From Microcystis aeruginosa Ma_SC_T_19800800_S464 (GTDB lineage: Bacteria; Cyanobacteriota; Cyanobacteriia; Cyanobacteriales; Microcystaceae), in contig SFBL01000186.1 of assembly GCA_007095785.1 (NCBI GenBank), positions 1 through 53,050 of the forward strand: DNA of 53,050 bases, in the 5' to 3' direction. Positions 26,430-34,918 of this stretch are shown piece by piece. The notes below the pieces were generated by a model, which saw only the letters and a program-made list of their open reading frames with translations, was not told where the DNA came from and ran no database searches. Every line of letters begins with the position of its first letter. The first letter of the stretch is position 1. The translations under genes and the position numbers were made by a program.

Positions 26430-27757
26430 CTATTTCTGTGTGCAATTTAGCTCGATCGATCCAAAATCGTCAAACCAGTGCCTTAGAAGTTATTAGCCAG
26501 ACTTTAGCGGCGATAGAGGCAAAAAATCCCCATTTAAATTGTTTTACCGACATTTTACACCCCAGAGCGCTCGCTCAAGCCCAAAAAATCGATCAAGCGA
26601 TCGCCAATGAGGAACCCGTCGGTGTCTTAGCAGGAGTCCCCTTCGCCGTCAAAAATCTCTTTGATATCGAGGGTATTGTCACCCTTGCCGGCTCCAAAAT
26701 CAATCGGGATAATCCCCCAGCAAGACAGGATGCGATCGCTATTCAAACCCTAGAAGCAGCTGGGGCAGTTTTGGTGGGGGCGACCAATATGGATGAGTAC
26801 GCCTACGGTTTTGTCACCGAAAATGCCCATTATGGGGCCACTCCCAACCCCCGGGATCCTAGTCGCGTCTCGGGGGGATCCTCCGGCGGTTCCGCCGCTG
26901 CCGTTGCCGCTAATTTAGTGCCTCTCGCCCTCGGTTCCGACACTAATGGTTCCGTGAGGGTTCCCGCCGCTTGCTGTGGCGTGGTGGGGCTAAAACCCAC
27001 CTTTGGGCGCGTATCCCGTCAGGGCTTATTTTTGTTCGTTAGTAGTTTGGATCATCCGGGATTTTTTAGCGGCAATGTGGCGGATATGACGGCTATTTCG
27101 AGTCTTTTTGCCAAAAATAACCTTAAAGCTCCTTTAAATGGCTTAGAGGGCGTAAAAATAGCCCTTGCCGACGATTATTTTCAGCAGGGAGCCGAACCAG
27201 AAGTAGTCGAGGCGGTGACAGCGATCGCCGAACGTTTAGGAGTAAGCCAAAAAATCACCATTCCCGAAACCGCCCGCGCCAGGGCAGCCGCCTATATAAT
27301 TACCGCTGCAGAAGGAGCAAATTGGCATTTACCGCGTTTACAGACCAGATTAGAGGATTTTGACCCCGCAACCCGGGATCGCTTCTTGGCAGGGGCATTA
27401 ATTCCCTCTAGCTGGTATTTACAGGCTCAACGTTTTCGCCGTTGGTATCGCGATCGTCTGCGAGAGATTTTCACCGAAGTCGATATTATCCTCACCCCGA
27501 CAATTCCCTGTATTGCGCCGCCGTTAGGAGTAGAAAAAATGATTATTGACGGGCAAGAGCTATTAATTAGACCCAATTTAGGCAGATTCACCCAACCTTT
27601 TTCTTTTATCGGTTTACCTGCCCTTTCTTTGCCGATTAAACGTCCATCCCAGCTACCTTTAGGTTTGCAAATCATCGCTGCCCCCGATCGCGAAGACTTT
27701 ATCCTAAGGGTAGCCAGGGTTTTAGAGGAAATGCTGATAGATATCCCGCACAAGTGA
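26426..27757 (+). CDS. AtzE-like amidase (amidase signature family)
   Basis: 443 aa amidase-signature hydrolase. The Ser-cisSer-Lys triad is in place: VKNLFD (Lys near 76), GGSSGGSAAAVAANLVP (Ser-Ser near 151 and nucleophile Ser near 175 in GSDTNGSVRVPAA). With the AtzG-like partner it resembles the 1-carboxybiuret hydrolase of cyanuric acid breakdown, but similar pairs are widespread and may cleave other ureido or amide nitrogen sources. No atzD, atzF or biuret genes are nearby. Reading frame intact. Confidence 0.85.
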   Translation: MTISVCNLARSIQNRQTSALEVISQTLAAIEAKNPHLNCFTDILHPRALAQAQKIDQAIANEEPVGVLAGVPFAVKNLFDIEGIVTLAGSKINRDNPPARQDAIAIQTLEAAGAVLVGATNMDEYAYGFVTENAHYGATPNPRDPSRVSGGSSGGSAAAVAANLVPLALGSDTNGSVRVPAACCGVVGLKPTFGRVSRQGLFLFVSSLDHPGFFSGNVADMTAISSLFAKNNLKAPLNGLEGVKIALADDYFQQGAEPEVVEAVTAIAERLGVSQKITIPETARARAAAYIITAAEGANWHLPRLQTRLEDFDPATRDRFLAGALIPSSWYLQAQRFRRWYRDRLREIFTEVDIILTPTIPCIAPPLGVEKMIIDGQELLIRPNLGRFTQPFSFIGLPALSLPIKRPSQLPLGLQIIAAPDREDFILRVARVLEEMLIDIPHK

Positions 27758-27843
27758 GATTTCAAGGGCGGAATTCCTCTTAAAATCCCTAATTTAGGGA
27801 CTTATTAAGCGAAAAGGTCAGTTTTCCAGTCTGAGTAAACAAT

Positions 27844-29013
27844 CTACTGACTGGGAGACTCCTTTTCAATCACATCTAACCAAGCGGCGGCCGATCGCTC
27901 CCAAGTGTCAGTTAGGGCAATTTGACCACATCTTTGGCGCTCTTGGGCTAAAAGCTGGGGATTTTTCAGTAATTCGACAATTTTCCAGGCTATAGCTTCC
28001 TGAGTAGCCGGAGCGGTTACTTCCCCCGGTACTTTCACACAGTAGTCTTTTTCTCGAAAAACAGCAAAATCCGTCACCACTGGCAGACAACCCACCACTG
28101 CCGACTCGCGCACAGAAATACAATCGATCTCACGATAGGTGCAACCGTAGTAATGAATAGCAGAGCGAGCTTTTTCCTCGATTAGTTGACGATAACCCAT
28201 CATTCCGCGATCAACTACCCCCGCACTAGCTTTAATCAAAGCGATTAAATTATCGCGCCATTCCCTGCGATCGCTATAGTCATCCCGTTTAGTAAAACCA
28301 TAGTAGAGATGTAACTCGGCCGCGGGAATTTCCGCCTTGATAATCGGCCAGCCATGCTTTAACATCGACTCTAGGCCGCGATAATAGCGAGAGGCATAGA
28401 CTAGACGATAGGGAAGATACTCACTTTCTGGCACCGTCTCACTTACCGCCAAAAGGGAAGTATCGATACCATTAGGAACAATCGGACATTGATTATCGGG
28501 ACAGAAATCCAGTAAATCCCTTTGATATTGGCTTTTACAGAAAATTTTGTCATATCTAGCCAAAATTTCGGGTGTATAGGAGGCTGCCGGCACTTTAATA
28601 TCTTGCCAATCAAAAAAAATTCGTTCTGCCTTGGTACCTGGACGACAATAGGTGGGGTGACGAGAGATCACCAATGTCTCAAAGTGATCCTGCCAATTCA
28701 TGTGGTAATAATTAACATAGCGAATACCGTCCTTTTCCCCTTCCATACCCTGACAATTGCCAAAAATCGTCACTTTATAGCCGCGTTTCGTCCATTCTTG
28801 CGCTAAAAAAGCCACCGATGCCTGGGTACCACTGGCCCCCCGTTGCCAAATTTCCGCCGGAAGCATGGGACGATATTTTTCTGTGTAAATAACGATCGAT
28901 TTTTTCGGCCAACGACGGGCGCTCAAACGCTGTTTAATTTGAAATAGGGAAGGTGCGCTGGACCGTAGCCATTGTTTGAGATTAGATTGTAGGGATGGAG
29001 TAGCTTGTGACAC
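27844..29013 (-). CDS. Glycosyltransferase (GT4/GT1-like)
   Basis: 389 aa GT-B fold enzyme. N-terminal domain with SIVIYTEKYRPMLPAEIWQR and FLAQEWTKRGYKVTIFGNCQ; C-terminal nucleotide-sugar side with LVYASRYYRGLESMLKHGWP, AELHLYYGF and IDCISVRESAVVGCLPVVTD, the family's acidic E-x7-E-like region. Sugar and acceptor are unknown; surface polysaccharide is likely given the divergent second glycosyltransferase at 29180. Convergent with the AtzE-like gene across 86 bases that include a small TCCCTAATTTAGGGA palindrome. Confidence 0.8.
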   Translation of the reverse strand: MSQATPSLQSNLKQWLRSSAPSLFQIKQRLSARRWPKKSIVIYTEKYRPMLPAEIWQRGASGTQASVAFLAQEWTKRGYKVTIFGNCQGMEGEKDGIRYVNYYHMNWQDHFETLVISRHPTYCRPGTKAERIFFDWQDIKVPAASYTPEILARYDKIFCKSQYQRDLLDFCPDNQCPIVPNGIDTSLLAVSETVPESEYLPYRLVYASRYYRGLESMLKHGWPIIKAEIPAAELHLYYGFTKRDDYSDRREWRDNLIALIKASAGVVDRGMMGYRQLIEEKARSAIHYYGCTYREIDCISVRESAVVGCLPVVTDFAVFREKDYCVKVPGEVTAPATQEAIAWKIVELLKNPQLLAQERQRCGQIALTDTWERSAAAWLDVIEKESPSQ

Positions 29014-29179
29014 TCTTTTTCTCCAAGATCGAGGGAAAATAGGGGCGATGGGTGATAGAGTCTTAGTTCCTTGTATTTAACTCGATTTCTCGACTCAGTA
29101 GAACAATTCGAGCCTATCATATAATTAGGTTCAAGTCAAAAATCAATCTTTTTATTGCCAGCTATCTGCAAGGAAATCT

Positions 29180-30457
29180 ATGAAAATTGTCATCCCGATC
29201 GTGTTTTATCGCAAAGGAGGAGTAGAAAGAGTCATTATCTCTTTAATACCTAGCTTATTAGAATACGTCGAACAAATTATTATCGTCCTCCCTCGTAATG
29301 ACATTGAATATTTTAAGTCTTTAATGCCTGATTCCAATAAACTTATCTACGAAAATTTTGATTTTTATCCCCAGAGTTTTGAGACAAAATTAATTTATTT
29401 GTATCGACTTCTAGCGAATTTTTATAAAACCTTAAGACTGAGTTCTATTCATCGTCTTTTCTCTCGTAGAATTGAACTTTTACGCATCGAAGCAAGAATT
29501 AATCAGATTATCAAGCGTTACCAAGCTGATCACTGTTTGTATGGAATGACTAATCGGATTTCTCCCCCCAATGTTAACGTTACTTTAAGTGGCATTATTT
29601 ATGATGTCTTTTGGCAATTTGCTCCCTTAACTTACTCAGAATCCTATCAAGAACCCTACAATGAAGCGTTAAAAGAATGGTTAGATCGGGCCGATCTACT
29701 CTTCACAATTTCCCAAAAAACTAAAGACGATGTTTTAAAAGTTTTTCCCAATGCTACCTATGCTAGTAAATTAAAAGCTGTACCCTTAGCGGGATTTATC
29801 GAGCAGTCTAATCCCAAGAGTGATTTAGTTAAAAGTGAGCTAGTTACTTTTTATTTTCCCTCCTCTTTTGGTATCTACAAAGATCATCTGACTTTACTGA
29901 AAGCAGCCATTACACTAGCGAAAAAAACTTTAAAATTTCAAATAGTTTTTATCGGTAAAGAAACCGATAATCTAGTTAGTGGAAATTTGCAATTGTCTCA
30001 ACAGTCTAAAACCCAAGAATACCAAGATTATCTCAAAGAATGTACCCAACTTTATCAGGAAAATAAAGAAATTTTCCAGAGTCATATCAAGGGGTTAGGT
30101 TATCAAGACTATGAAACCTTACAATTTTATTATCAAACCTGTTCCTCTGTGGTATTTCCCTCAAAATACGAAGGTTTTGGATTAGCAATAGCGGAAGCCA
30201 TTTTACAAGGTATTCCCGTTATCGCTTCCGATTTAGAAGTGTTTCAAGAACAGGTAGAATTATATAATTGTCCCGAAAGAGTGCAATTCTATCCTAGGGG
30301 AGATGCGGACAGTTTAGCCAATTGTTTAGAACAATTTATCCTCAATCCAATTCCTCGCTTGTTACCCGAAGATATCCCCAATAAAATTAATCTCTGGACT
30401 TGGGAAGATGTGGCAAAAAAATATGTAAAACTACTGAAAGACAATGCACGTTACTGA
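29180..30457 (+). CDS. Glycosyltransferase family 4-like
   Basis: 425 aa. N-terminus KIVIPIVFYRKGGVERVIIS has the glycine-rich loop of GT4 enzymes. The C-terminal domain has VVFPSKYEGFGLAIAEAILQ followed by GIPVIASDL, the E-x7-E retaining-transferase signature. Acceptor and donor are unknown. Very A+T-rich relative to its neighbours. It overlaps the MOSC gene by 14 bases, so the two are translated from one message. Confidence 0.88.
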   Translation: MKIVIPIVFYRKGGVERVIISLIPSLLEYVEQIIIVLPRNDIEYFKSLMPDSNKLIYENFDFYPQSFETKLIYLYRLLANFYKTLRLSSIHRLFSRRIELLRIEARINQIIKRYQADHCLYGMTNRISPPNVNVTLSGIIYDVFWQFAPLTYSESYQEPYNEALKEWLDRADLLFTISQKTKDDVLKVFPNATYASKLKAVPLAGFIEQSNPKSDLVKSELVTFYFPSSFGIYKDHLTLLKAAITLAKKTLKFQIVFIGKETDNLVSGNLQLSQQSKTQEYQDYLKECTQLYQENKEIFQSHIKGLGYQDYETLQFYYQTCSSVVFPSKYEGFGLAIAEAILQGIPVIASDLEVFQEQVELYNCPERVQFYPRGDADSLANCLEQFILNPIPRLLPEDIPNKINLWTWEDVAKKYVKLLKDNARY

Positions 30458-31235
30458 TCTTTATATCTACCCGATTAAATCCTGTCGAGGTATTCAATTA
30501 TCCCAAGCTGAAGTGACTCCTAAAGGTTTACTCTGGGATCGGGAAATGATGTTAGTCGATGGCAAGGGTAAATTTATCACCCAAAGAGAATATCCGCAAT
30601 TAGCCACCGTTTCTGTCACGATTACAGGAGATAAATTTTCTCTGAAAACATCTCAAGATTCCCTGACTTTCCAGCCTAATTTCACAGGAGAAAAAAGAGC
30701 GGTTCAAATCTGGGAATCTCAAACCATAGCCATAGATCAAGGGAATGAAATCGCCGAATGGTTCGAGAAAATTCTCGACATTCCTTGTCGTTTATTGCGA
30801 CAATCTCCCGATTATCCACGTCCTGTGAATCCTCGCTATGCAGGGAACGATCATACTCCTGTCAGCTTTGCCGATGGTTATCCAATTTTATTAACTAATA
30901 CTGCTTCTTTAGAGGACTTAAATCAGCGTTTAGTCGCACCAGTGCCGATGAATCGTTTTCGGCCTAATATTGTTATTAGTAGCGATCGAGCTTTTAGCGA
31001 AAGTACTTGGCAAAAGATCACAATTGGAGAGATAAATTATGCCCTAGTTAAACCCTGTAGTCGCTGTATTATCACCACCACCGATCAAGAAACAGGTATG
31101 AGAAATTCTCAGATGGAACCCCTAAAAACCTTAAGCACTTTTCGCAGTTTCCCCGGGGGAATTATGTTCGGAGAAAATGTCATCCCCGAAAAGACAGGTA
31201 CAATCAAAGTCGGCGATCCTATTACCGTAATCTAG
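30444..31235 (+). CDS. MOSC domain-containing protein
   Basis: 263 aa with an N-terminal MOSC beta-barrel (DLYIYPIKSCRGIQLSQAEV, WDREMMLVDGKGKFITQREY) and a C-terminal MOSC domain (FRPNIVISSDRAF, PCSRCIITTTDQETG with the conserved cysteine). The family includes mARC-type molybdenum-cofactor enzymes that reduce N-hydroxylated compounds; no partner reductase is adjacent. The start overlaps the upstream glycosyltransferase by 14 bases. Confidence 0.9.
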   Translation: MHVTDLYIYPIKSCRGIQLSQAEVTPKGLLWDREMMLVDGKGKFITQREYPQLATVSVTITGDKFSLKTSQDSLTFQPNFTGEKRAVQIWESQTIAIDQGNEIAEWFEKILDIPCRLLRQSPDYPRPVNPRYAGNDHTPVSFADGYPILLTNTASLEDLNQRLVAPVPMNRFRPNIVISSDRAFSESTWQKITIGEINYALVKPCSRCIITTTDQETGMRNSQMEPLKTLSTFRSFPGGIMFGENVIPEKTGTIKVGDPITVI

Positions 31236-31249
31236 AGATATAGAGATAT

Positions 31250-31360
31250 GGGGAAGTGGGGGAATGGGGAAATGGGGAAATGGGGAAATGGGGGAATTTC
31301 AACTAAAACCCTAACACCCTAACACCCCAACACCCTAAAACCCGAACACCCAACCCCCAC
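31250..31360. repeat. G-rich/C-rich dispersed intergenic repeat, copy 2
   Basis: (GGGGAAATG)n-like units followed by AATTTCAACTAAAACCCTAAC and CCCTAACA/CCCCAACA units. The central AATTTCAACTAAAAC is shared exactly with the copy at 49415-49544. Confidence 0.75.
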
Positions 31361-31413
31361 AAGGTTAAGATAAATAACCATAAGAACAATACTTGACTAG
31401 AGACACTGAAACC

Positions 31414-32475
31414 ATGCCCCTTGATACCGCATCGATTTTAGAAGTATTACGTCCCGTTCAAGATCCAGAACTGCAAAAAAGCTTAGTGGAATTGAACATG
31501 ATCCGCAATGTGGCGATCGATGGCGGAAAAGTTAGCTTTACCCTAGTTTTGACCACTCCTGCCTGTCCTTTGCGCGAATTTATCGTGGAAGACTGCCAAA
31601 AAGCCGTTAAACAGCTGCCCGGGGTGGAAAGTGTCGCCGTGGAGGTAACTGCCGAAACCCCGCAACAAAAAGCTTTACCTGATCGCCAAGGCGTGGAGGG
31701 GGTTAAAAATATTATCGCCGTTTCCAGTGGTAAGGGCGGTGTGGGAAAAAGTACCGTGGCTGTCAATATCGCCGTCGCCTTGGCTCATTTAGGGGCAAAA
31801 GTGGGGCTATTAGACGCGGACATCTACGGACCCAACGCCCCGACAATGTTGGGCTTAAATGACGCACAAGTGACCGTACAGGGCGCAAATGGCGAGATAT
31901 TGGAACCCGCTTTCAACCATGGCATCAAAATGGTTTCCATGGGCTTTTTGATCAACCCCGATCAACCGGTAATCTGGCGCGGTCCGATGTTAAACGGCAT
32001 TATCCGTCAGTTTCTCTATCAAGTCAATTGGGGCGATTTAGACTATTTAATCGTCGATATGCCTCCCGGTACTGGGGATGCACAATTAACTTTAATTCAA
32101 TCGGTCCCCCTAGCGGGTGCGGTGATTGTCACCACTCCCCAGACGGTTTCTTTAATTGATGCGCGTCGGGGTTTAAAAATGTTCCAACAGCTAGGGGCGC
32201 GGGTTTTGGGTATCGTGGAAAATATGAGTTATTTTATCCCTCCCGATCAGCCCGATCGCTCCTATGATCTATTTGGGTCCGGTGGTGGGGAAAAAACCTC
32301 GCAAGAATTGGGCATTCCTTTACTGGGATGTGTGCCTCTGGAGATAGCCCTCCGGGAGGGCGGTGATACTGGTGTACCAGTGGTTTTGGGGCAACCAGAA
32401 TCGGCCTCAGCTAAAGCCCTGATAGCGATCGCTCGTCAGGTGGCGGCGAAAGTATCCGTGGCAGCCTATAGTTAG
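31414..32475 (+). CDS. Mrp/NBP35 family ATP-binding Fe-S carrier protein
   Basis: P-loop ATPase that binds and transfers iron-sulfur clusters. About 353 aa from ATG 31414 (MPLDTASILEVLRPVQDPEL); an in-frame TTG seven codons upstream is less likely. The N-terminal DUF59/MIP18 domain occupies residues 1-90. The deviant Walker A is SSGKGGVGKSTVAVN, followed by LLDADIYGPNAPTMLG, PPGTGDAQLTL and ENMSYF. The usual C-x-x-C near the end of Mrp proteins is not evident (YFIPPDQPDRSYDLFGSGGG), as in other cyanobacterial homologues I recall. The stop codon is the first base triplet of a dispersed repeat. Confidence 0.92.
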   Translation: MPLDTASILEVLRPVQDPELQKSLVELNMIRNVAIDGGKVSFTLVLTTPACPLREFIVEDCQKAVKQLPGVESVAVEVTAETPQQKALPDRQGVEGVKNIIAVSSGKGGVGKSTVAVNIAVALAHLGAKVGLLDADIYGPNAPTMLGLNDAQVTVQGANGEILEPAFNHGIKMVSMGFLINPDQPVIWRGPMLNGIIRQFLYQVNWGDLDYLIVDMPPGTGDAQLTLIQSVPLAGAVIVTTPQTVSLIDARRGLKMFQQLGARVLGIVENMSYFIPPDQPDRSYDLFGSGGGEKTSQELGIPLLGCVPLEIALREGGDTGVPVVLGQPESASAKALIAIARQVAAKVSVAAYS

Positions 32476-32530
32476 GGTTTGCGGCAAAAAGTTTTCCCTA
32501 GGGGCAGGGTGTAGGGTGTAGGGTGTAGGG
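32474..32530 (+). repeat. TAGGGTTTGCGGCAAAAAGT repeat module beginning at a stop codon
   Basis: The module AGGGTTTGCGGCAAAAAGTTT starts inside the TAG stop of the mrp-like gene, then runs into GGGGCAGGGTGTAGGGTGTA. Related copies: 49581-49602 (inverted, again starting at a gene's TAG stop) and 52583-52625. Confidence 0.7.
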
Positions 32531-32686
32531 TTTTACCCATTTTCAGGGAAAAAGTCCCTAAATTTTCCCCCCAATCACTCCAATGTCCGGTGCTTTTGGA
32601 TTTCAAAAAGGTCTAAAAGTCTTATCGAACAATGTTTTTAGATTTATTGAGCAAACCCTAGTTAGTTAGTAAATTTGGGGAGAGAA

Positions 32687-33967
32687 ATGGTGAGAAGACA
32701 GTCCCTTGTTAGTAGGAAACTAAGGGGTTTTAGTGAGCGGTTTAGCTTCATTTTCCGGGATCTAGCCCAAATGGATCGGCTTTTGTTCGTTTTGGTGACG
32801 GGTTTAACCGTTTTCGGTGGTTTAATGATTCGTAGTGCCGAAAGACATACCACTGCTCTCGATTGGTGGCAACACTGGTTATTCGGATGCGTGGGAGTGG
32901 CGATCGCTTTATTTCTGGCCCGTTGTCGTTACGAAAGTCTGCTGAAATGGCACTGGTTAACCTATCTTCTCACCAATCTCTCCCTAATCGCGGTAATTAT
33001 CCTAGGGGTGACGGCGAATGGGGCGCAAAGTTGGATTAATATCGGCAGTTTTAATGTGCAACCGTCGGAATTTGCCAAGGTAGGTTTAATTATCACCCTG
33101 GCAGCCCTCCTACATCATCGTCCCGCCGATAATCTTTTTGCGATCGCTCGTGTCTTTGCCATCACTGCCATCCCCTGGGTGTTAATTATGGCGCAGCCGG
33201 ACTTGGGGACAGGATTAGTCTTTGGAGCAATTACCCTAGGCATGATTTACTGGGCTAATGCCAAACTCCCTTGGATGATTATCCTGTTATCTCCCCTCGC
33301 ATCGGTTTTTCTGTTTAATTTACTTTTTCCTGCTTGGATTGTTTTAGCAATTATCATCGGTGTTCTTGCTTGGTTTACCCTTCCCTACCGTTTTTTATCT
33401 ACTTTCATCGTGGTGGCAACTAATCTGGCAGTGGGTAAATTAGGCGAGGTTTTTTGGGGTTTATTAAAAGAATATCAAAAAGATCGTTTAACCCTATTTC
33501 TTCACCCAGAAAAGAATCCTTTGGGGGGAGGTTATCAATTAATTCAATCCCGCATTGCCATCGGATCCGGAGAATTATTAGGACGGGGATTACACCAAGG
33601 CACCCAAACCCAATTAAATTTTATTCCCGAACAACACACCGATTTTATCTTCTCGGTAGTCGGGGAAGAACTCGGTTTTGTTGGCAGTATTTTGGTTTTA
33701 ATAGCTTTCTGGTTAGTTTGTTGGCGTTTGTTAGTCATTGCTAATACTGCTAAAGAAAACTTTGGTTCTTTAATAGCGATCGGTGTTCTCTCGATGATCG
33801 CTTTTCAGGCAATTCTTAATATTAGCATGACCGTGGGATTAGCCCCGATTACAGGGATTCCTCTACCTTGGTTAAGTTATGGACGTTCATCTTTATTAAC
33901 CAATTTTATCGCCTTGGGTTTAGTGGAATCCGTGGCTAATTATCGCCCCCGTAAGCGTTTGTACTAA
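32687..33967 (+). CDS. rodA: Rod-shape/elongation SEDS glycosyltransferase RodA
   Basis: SEDS-family peptidoglycan polymerase, about 426 aa with about 10 membrane helices. Marks: VQPSEFAKVGLIITLAALLH, IMAQPDLGTGLVFGAI, QSRIAIGSGELLGRGLHQGT, FIPEQHTDFIFSVVGEELGF and the C-terminal GIPLPWLSYGRSSLLTNF. Start ATG 32687 is preceded by GGGGAGAG; the longer frame from TTG 32675 is not needed. Normally works with a class B PBP, not in this window. The final LSYGRSS is the expected LPxxSYGGSS-like end with an Arg in place of one Gly. Confidence 0.93.
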   Translation: MVRRQSLVSRKLRGFSERFSFIFRDLAQMDRLLFVLVTGLTVFGGLMIRSAERHTTALDWWQHWLFGCVGVAIALFLARCRYESLLKWHWLTYLLTNLSLIAVIILGVTANGAQSWINIGSFNVQPSEFAKVGLIITLAALLHHRPADNLFAIARVFAITAIPWVLIMAQPDLGTGLVFGAITLGMIYWANAKLPWMIILLSPLASVFLFNLLFPAWIVLAIIIGVLAWFTLPYRFLSTFIVVATNLAVGKLGEVFWGLLKEYQKDRLTLFLHPEKNPLGGGYQLIQSRIAIGSGELLGRGLHQGTQTQLNFIPEQHTDFIFSVVGEELGFVGSILVLIAFWLVCWRLLVIANTAKENFGSLIAIGVLSMIAFQAILNISMTVGLAPITGIPLPWLSYGRSSLLTNFIALGLVESVANYRPRKRLY

Positions 33968-34260
33968 GTAGTTGTACAGATATCAGTTATCAGATTTGAG
34001 TTTTAAGTGTGCAGTATTAAATCCCACTTTCCGCACTTCTTAACATTGAATTAATAATTTTTACCAATATATTCCTTCCAAACCCTTGCCAGTAAGAATT
34101 ATAACTACAATGATGGATTTTGATCAAGGTGAAGAATTGTAAATTTTTTTCTCAGAAAAAATCAATTATTGAAAATGTTCTCAATAGTAGTTTCTACAAT
34201 CAAGGTTTTTCGTTAAAACATCTTGGGGAATGTAAAAATATATAAAAGTATATGAAGATG

Positions 34261-34445
34261 GGGAGCATCCCAATTATGTAATGAGTATAAATGCTCAGAA
34301 GGGTAAGAAGGCTTTTGTAATAACGATTCTGGTTCCAATCACACAATTTAGAGAACCGTTGAAAATCTATGAACTCCCGAAAAGGCTTGCCATATAAGTA
34401 TTTCGCATCTAAGTACAATTGCTTATTGCAAAAGTGGGATGCTCC
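34261..34445. mobile_element. 185-bp MITE-like element with 8-bp target-site duplication
   Basis: The left end GGGAGCATCCCA (34261-34272) is the exact reverse complement of the right end TGGGATGCTCCC (34434-34445); the inverted repeats extend to 25 bases with four mismatches. TGAAGATG lies directly outside both ends (34253-34260 and 34446-34453), a perfect 8-bp direct repeat as left by transposition. A 72-codon minus-strand frame inside is probably a transposase scrap or noise. It sits 60 bases upstream of the mdnA promoter. The rest of the gap 33968-34252 has a short CAGTTATCAG piece and nothing else recognisable. Confidence 0.85.
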
Positions 34446-34504
34446 CTGAAGATGTGCTGAATGTCGGATTTAGCGGAAATTTTTCTTAAATTTTTCTTAA
34501 GTGC

Positions 34505-34533
34505 TTGACATTTGCCAGATTAGTGCTTATGAT
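34505..34533 (+). promoter_or_regulatory. Sigma-70-type promoter of the microviridin operon
   Basis: TTGACA (34505-34510), 17-base spacer, TATGAT (34528-34533): perfect -35 and five of six -10 bases at optimal spacing. The start would be near 34540, leaving a leader of about 140 bases. Just upstream (about 34475-34500) AAATTTTTCTTA occurs twice in tandem, spaced like a direct-repeat activator site. Inferred from sequence only. Confidence 0.75.
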
Positions 34534-34680
34534 GTTTTATGTCACCCAAATAAAAGCAAATTATTTGCACAATCCCGATTCTGAAAGCCATGCACAGCAA
34601 AGCTTTTAGGGGTAAGTACAGGTGGTTGTTTTTATCTGAGTGATTAAACTTGTTCACTCAAAATTACCAGAGGAATAACA

Positions 34681-34827
34681 ATGGCATATCCCAACGATCA
34701 ACAAGGTAAAGCACATCCTTTCTTTGCTCGTTTCTTGTCCGTAAGCAAAGAGGAATCTTCCATCAAGTCTCCTGAGGAAGGACGTCAAACACTCAAATAC
34801 CCTTCTGACTGGGAAGAGAGCTTTTAA
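34681..34827 (+). CDS. mdnA: Microviridin precursor peptide MdnA
   Basis: 48-aa RiPP precursor, too short for ordinary gene callers. The leader (about residues 1-34) contains the conserved helix HPFFARFLS at 12-20, whose Arg17 is the contact used by the MdnC macrocyclase. The core reads TLKYPSDWEESF at 37-48. By the known microviridin pattern, MdnC would form esters Thr37-Asp43 and Ser42-Glu45, and MdnB the amide Lys39-Glu46. The product would be a tricyclic depsipeptide serine-protease inhibitor. The start follows GAGGAATAACA. Residues 23-46 are repeated at DNA level just downstream in another frame, and the C-terminal Ser-Phe comes from the duplication junction. Leader peptidase site not visible. 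Confidence 0.93.
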   Translation: MAYPNDQQGKAHPFFARFLSVSKEESSIKSPEEGRQTLKYPSDWEESF

Positions 34828-34899
34828 AAGAGGAATCTTCCATCAAGTCTCCTGAGGAAGGACGTCAAACACTCAAATACCCTTCTGACTGGGAAGAGA
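34747..34899 (+). repeat. 73-bp exact tandem duplication of the mdnA 3' half (ghost core)
   Basis: 34747-34819 and 34827-34899 are identical over 73 bases, separated by GCTTTTA (34820-34826), so the offset is 80 bases, not a multiple of three. Copy 1 is translated as the MdnA core; copy 2 follows the TAA (34825-34827), has no start codon, and in its own frame would end KYPSDWEEIP-stop at 34905-34907. Confidence 0.95.
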
Positions 34900-34918
34900 T
34901 TCCCTAACTCAGGTTACA

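Noticed and set aside
34200-34418. 72-codon minus-strand frame upstream of mdnA
   Set aside because: It spans the boundary and interior of the 185-bp MITE; at most a scrap of transposase-like sequence.
34827-34907. A second, independently translated microviridin core peptide or a multi-core precursor
   Set aside because: Copy 2 is out of frame with mdnA, lies after the TAA stop and has no start codon or ribosome-binding site; it is better described as a duplication relic.
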